Source of the DNA: Methylocystis sp. B8
GTDB lineage: Bacteria > Pseudomonadota > Alphaproteobacteria > Rhizobiales > Beijerinckiaceae
Length of the DNA stretch: 64,000 nucleotides
Direction of reading: 5' to 3'
Assembly (NCBI RefSeq): GCF_005771425.1
Contig: NZ_VBTZ01000004.1
Location: 124,001-188,000 of the forward strand
Below the pieces are notes generated by a model, which ran no database searches, was not told where the DNA came from, and was given only the letters and a program-made list of their open reading frames with translations. Shown here piece by piece: positions 61,701 to 64,000 of this stretch (position 1 is its first letter; each line of letters begins with the position of its first letter). The position numbers and the translations under genes are program-made.

Positions 61701-62224
61701 TGGGCACCTTCCGCGGAAGGCTCGGCTACGCGGTCTCGGACACGCTTCTGGCTTATGGGACGGGCGGTCTCGCTTACGGCGACGTCCAGGCGTCGGCAGT
61801 GCACTTCAACGCCTCAAGCATCCAACGCCAAAACACTTTGGGCGTGACGGCGTGGAGCTACATGAATCCTGCCGCGCTGGGCGGAGCCGCCTATTCAGGA
61901 CTCAAGGCCGGCTGGACTGCGGGCGGCGGCGTCGAGTGGATGTTCGCCGACAATTGGAGCGCCAAGGCCGAAGGCCTCTATTACAATCTCGGCAGCGTCG
62001 ATCTCATATCGTCTCCGCTTGTGACGACGTGCTCGAGTCAGGCGACAAACACCTCAGGCGGCGCCTGCGCCAGAGGCGCGTCGAGCGCGAACCGCATCGC
62101 GCCGGGAGGCCTTCTCTGGGCCAATAGCCCTGTGACCAAGGTCGTGTTCGACGGCGTCATCGTTCGCGCCGGCCTCAATTACCATTTCAACTGGGGAGCT
62201 GATCTTCTCAATTCCGCGCTCTGA
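58760..62224 (+). CDS. TonB-dependent receptor fused to a second outer-membrane beta-barrel
   Basis: A 1154-residue outer-membrane protein. Signal peptide to about residue 25, then a TonB-box-like PTIEVGAT, a Pro/Ala linker, the plug (VDSQEIANSRKFNLGEALQ, GFVASPFAGVPQGLAVFQNG) and a long barrel ending at MKWNF (Phe803), the place where a normal receptor stops. From Trp831 (WAGVYAGLNAGYGWG) to the end is a complete Omp25/OmpA-like small barrel (GGGQIGWNY, FRGRLGYAVSDTLLAYGTGGLAYG) ending in aromatic NYHFN. The junction has no frameshift sign. The ligand is unknown; Fe- or Cu-chelates are guesses. Confidence 0.9.
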   Translation: MIGSKKQASLIALAASLASGAAHAQQALPTIEVGATPLRSTSRPSPTVAAAPAMHPAGATPAPAPAPYISPLVTYQVPASVHVVDSQEIANSRKFNLGEALQRTAPGVAINDVGGNPSFPEVDYRGFVASPFAGVPQGLAVFQNGVRINEMWGDTVNWDLIPSVAIDRVAIETGNPLYGLNAIGGAIVLDMKSGFTWQGSELDIRGGSFNRRQGVFQYGRKIADFALYAAGEASGDSGYRYFSGSQIKRFYGDIGYRAESVEIHANATLGSNHFGASGPAPVELVAGDKSSTYTTPQTYKNQVMMFDLNGVVDVSPTTRLLGDIHYRGYNQARVDGNTTEFECEGGQAFCATGDGQPTSVPNFFNTGNELIQGPALGAIDRTWTKINTIGFTGQLNNTDKIFGFPNRFTVGVNLEHGYTGFKANQELGIVNADFTVTGFNYFTNEPAAGIAPVNLNVSNYYLGAYALDALDLADQLTVTGGLRYNRASVQMYDNMGTALNSTHIFDHINPMGGLTYKITPQIAAFASYSIANRAPTPLELGCSDPNRPCVIDAFLVADPPLKQVTSNTIDMGLRGGFRPAEALPDMLARFPGTLQWSAGIFRTNVFDDILSIPSQIVGRGYFTNAGNTVRQGAELSMRYADERMSAYVNYTLTDAYFNSQNILGSPNNPAVLAVGSTGVLVNPGATLPSIARHRFKTGVDYAMTPKWKVGGDFVYATGPYLAGDWANQFGTLSPYGILNLRTSYDITPYLQLYALIENVTNTRARSFGTFFETNAINFANFYNPKMVSVGPPTAFYAGMKWNFGGEPTGWMALAPNEAARETANATVPRKWAGVYAGLNAGYGWGSKTGVRVGPNGFADNFAGLWNEKIVAEDPVEGNAAWWSLFLPGAAAGANTGYAKVNRDGFVGGGQIGWNYQDESDVVLGLEADFQGTLFRGKGSYSGVLVENAGYIDKEEDGDLESLVLTRQSFGGGAVSASTHWMGTFRGRLGYAVSDTLLAYGTGGLAYGDVQASAVHFNASSIQRQNTLGVTAWSYMNPAALGGAAYSGLKAGWTAGGGVEWMFADNWSAKAEGLYYNLGSVDLISSPLVTTCSSQATNTSGGACARGASSANRIAPGGLLWANSPVTKVVFDGVIVRAGLNYHFNWGADLLNSAL

Positions 62225-62346
62225 ACCCAGCGTCAATCAGCGTCGCGTCAAAGCGCTGGAACCGCGAGCGCTCCCGCGACTGCGGAAACGCTAAGGCATA
62301 TAGGCAGTGGAAAGAGGTTTTCGCCGGGCTTGGCCTTGGCCCAGCT

Positions 62347-62367
62347 TGGCGCGCCGCTGGCGCGCCA
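62347..62367. terminator. hairpin between convergent receptor and DUF1150 genes
   Basis: TGGCGCGCC and GGCGCGCCA pair around GCT. It sits between the stop codons of the two convergent genes, so it probably ends one or both transcripts, although no T-run follows. Confidence 0.4.
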
Positions 62368-62379
62368 TGTCGGGGGGCT

Positions 62380-62649
62380 TTAATGCAGGCTGACCATCTG
62401 AAGATGGTTTTCACGGGCGTTGCCGATGCAGCCTTCTTCCGAATCCGCAAGCACAATCGGCGCGCCATCCGCGCCGAAGAGCGCGAAGATCGTCAGCCCT
62501 GGCGCAATATGAGGCGCCTGCGGGTACAGCCGGTTGACGTCCTCTGAGCGCATCGGCCGCACATAAGCGATGAGGCCATCGCCCAATTGTGCGAACTGCT
62601 CGGCCGTCAGCAAAGACTCTCTCGTTTCGGTCGCGGCTTTCATGTCCAT
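62380..62649 (-). CDS. DUF1150 family protein
   Basis: An 89-residue protein with AEQFAQLGDGLIAYVRPMRSEDVNRLYPQ, the DUF1150 pattern of small alphaproteobacterial proteins. GGAGGTG four bases before this ATG favours MDMKAATE; an ATG four codons upstream follows AAGGA and is also possible. In some relatives it lies next to an Hsp20 gene; here the Hsp20 gene is 5 kb away. Function unknown. Confidence 0.82.
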   Translation of the reverse strand: MDMKAATETRESLLTAEQFAQLGDGLIAYVRPMRSEDVNRLYPQAPHIAPGLTIFALFGADGAPIVLADSEEGCIGNARENHLQMVSLH

Positions 62650-62757
62650 CTTCACCTCCATGGCGGTCCTTTCGCCCCCGCCGACGACGCCCAGTAAGCG
62701 GCGCGCCGTCAGAAAGTAGATGTGTATGCTTTGGAGATTTTGAAGAGGCGCGCGCGG

Positions 62758-64000
62758 CTACAGGCCGAGCGCAAGCCTTGCGGGGTCTTCCAGCAACTCC
62801 TTGACTCGAACGAGGAAAGTCACCGCTTCTTTCCCGTCGACCAGCCGGTGATCGTAAGAAAGCGCCAGATACATCATTGGCCGCGCTTCGATTTTGCCGT
62901 CGAGGACCACGGGCCGCTCCTCAATCTTGTGCATGCCGAGAATGCCCGCTTGCGGCGCGTTCAAAATAGGCGTGGACATCAGCGAACCATAGACGCCGCC
63001 GTTCGAAATCGTGAAGGTGCCGCCTTGTAAATCGGCGATGTCGAGGGCGCCGTCTCGCGCTTTGCGGCCGAGATCGGCGATCGCTGTTTCGATCTCCGCA
63101 AGCGACAGACGGTCGGCGTCGCGCACCACCGGCACCACGAGGCCCTTGTCGGTGCCGACGGCGACGCCGATGTGGCAGAAGCGCTTATAGATGATGTCGG
63201 TTCCGTCGATCTCCGCATTGACGGCTGGGATCTCTTCAAGCGCTTGGCAGCAGGCCTTCACGAAAAAACCCATGAAGCCAAGCTTCACGCCGTATCGCTT
63301 CTCGAAGGACTCCTTGTAGCGTTTACGCAAGTCGATGAGCGCCGACATGTCGACTTCGTTGAACGTCGTCAGCATGGCCGCGGTGTTTTGCGCTTCTTTC
63401 AGCCGTCGCGCGATCGTCTGGCGCAGGCGCGTCATCTTCACCCGCTCTTCGCGGCGGGCGTCTTCCTGCCGAACGGGCGCGCGCGGCGGCGGGGCTTCCA
63501 CTCGCGCCTCCTGCGCGGGAAGCTCCTGCACGCGCGTTTCTTGCGCAGACTGGGGGACCGCCGATTGTCGGGCGGCGAATTGGACCACGTCGGATTTCAG
63601 CGCTTGTCCGCGCTTTCCGCTGCCGGGAACCTGAGCAATGTCGATTCCCTGTTCGACCGCGATTTTGGCGGCGGAAGGCGAAGGAGGCATCGCCGTCGCT
63701 CCAGGCGCAGCTAGCGCTGGCGCGGCTTGCGTTGCGGCTGGCTTTGGCGCGCCTGGTTTGGCGGCCGCCTCGCCGCCCTTCGCCGGCGCCGTCGCGCCTT
63801 CGGCGATCTGCCCGAGCAACGCGCCGGGGCTGACGGTTTCGCCCTCCTTGGCGACGATCTCGGCGAGCACGCCCGCCGCGGGCGCGTTGACTTCGAGCGT
63901 GACTTTGTCGGTTTCGAGTTCGGCGAGAGCCTCGTCGGCGCGCACCGCGTCGCCGGCTTTCTTGAACCAGCGGCCGATGGTCGCTTCAGTCACCGATTCG
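62758..64000 (-). CDS. odhB: 2-oxoglutarate dehydrogenase E2 component, cut by the window edge
   Basis: Dihydrolipoyl succinyltransferase of the TCA-cycle 2-oxoglutarate dehydrogenase complex. The N-terminal lipoyl domain is entered in its first residues ([17 protein letters not shown], lipoyl Lys in [11 protein letters not shown]), so the true start lies just beyond base 64000. A Pro/Ala linker, the peripheral E3-binding domain ([21 protein letters not shown]) and the catalytic domain ending [13 protein letters not shown] follow. The succinyl rather than acetyl type is chosen from the ATIGRW and [14 protein letters not shown] segments. Confidence 0.94.
   Translation of the reverse strand, partial: ESVTEATIGRWFKKAGDAVRADEALAELETDKVTLEVNAPAAGVLAEIVAKEGETVSPGALLGQIAEGATAPAKGGEAAAKPGAPKPAATQAAPALAAPGATAMPPSPSAAKIAVEQGIDIAQVPGSGKRGQALKSDVVQFAARQSAVPQSAQETRVQELPAQEARVEAPPPRAPVRQEDARREERVKMTRLRQTIARRLKEAQNTAAMLTTFNEVDMSALIDLRKRYKESFEKRYGVKLGFMGFFVKACCQALEEIPAVNAEIDGTDIIYKRFCHIGVAVGTDKGLVVPVVRDADRLSLAEIETAIADLGRKARDGALDIADLQGGTFTISNGGVYGSLMSTPILNAPQAGILGMHKIEERPVVLDGKIEARPMMYLALSYDHRLVDGKEAVTFLVRVKELLEDPARLALGL

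Overview
The window is a GC-rich (roughly 60-65 percent by eye) chromosomal segment of an alphaproteobacterium, most likely of the Rhizobiales/Hyphomicrobiales. The lineage call rests on small families typical of that group (TIGR02301, DUF1150, DUF2852, DUF6460, RT0821/Lpp0805, extensin-like and YARHG proteins), a tandem glycine riboswitch before gcvT, and a CtrA-type box before minC. A serine-cycle-type malyl-CoA lyase points to a methylotroph, plausibly a Methylocystis/Methylosinus-like methanotroph; this is inference, because no methane- or methanol-oxidation gene lies in the window. I see about 68 protein genes, no rRNA, tRNA, CRISPR or insertion sequence, and no obvious prophage. Both ends cut a gene.

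Layout. 1-9.1 kb: L,D-transpeptidase (cut), esterase, leuA with a Leu-rich leader, a GNAT acetyltransferase, pyrophosphatase, small secreted proteins, an M15 peptidase and a Crp/Fnr regulator. 9.2-14.5 kb: metX-metW, a hydrolase, a glycosyltransferase, a DUF2147 protein and a ParDE toxin-antitoxin pair. 14.7-18.6 kb: CPA2 K+/H+ antiporter, a LexA-like S24 repressor with a palindromic operator, and a diheme peroxidase. 18.6-23.3 kb: glycine cleavage operon gcvT-gcvH-gcvPA-gcvPB behind a tandem glycine riboswitch. 23.4-28.8 kb: hspQ, malyl-CoA lyase, mntH divergent from a bicupin oxalate decarboxylase-like gene, and a phosphatase-NUDIX fusion. 28.9-34.3 kb: pdxH, surface proteins, an FAD oxidoreductase and RNA methyltransferases. 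34.3-40.1 kb: ABC-2 exporter overlapping tlyA and rlmD-like genes, mutM, ubiE and ubiB. 40.1-50.9 kb: patatin phospholipase, FKBP, PfkB kinase, glycosyltransferase, GDP-deoxyhexose genes rmd/gmd, YidB, LOG, YebC and TetR. 51.0-53.7 kb: minCDE and DUF2852. 53.8-64.0 kb: SH3b, extensin, Hsp20 and CorC-like proteins, a giant TonB receptor fused to a second outer-membrane barrel, DUF1150, and odhB (cut).

Functional links. Glycine cleavage supplies methylene-THF, and malyl-CoA lyase yields glyoxylate and acetyl-CoA; both suit C1/serine-cycle metabolism. mntH and the Mn-type bicupin share one divergent promoter region. gmd, rmd and a glycosyltransferase form a likely surface-glycan set. Many same-strand neighbours share ATGA overlaps, so translational coupling is common.

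The most unusual items are the 1154-residue TonB receptor/outer-membrane-barrel fusion, the Leu-rich leader before leuA, the self-cleavage-type S24 repressor with its 17-bp palindrome, the CtrA box before minC, the phosphatase-NUDIX fusion, and a dispersed hairpin repeat that overlaps stop codons. No large unexplained multi-gene system is visible; most of the window is ordinary core genome.
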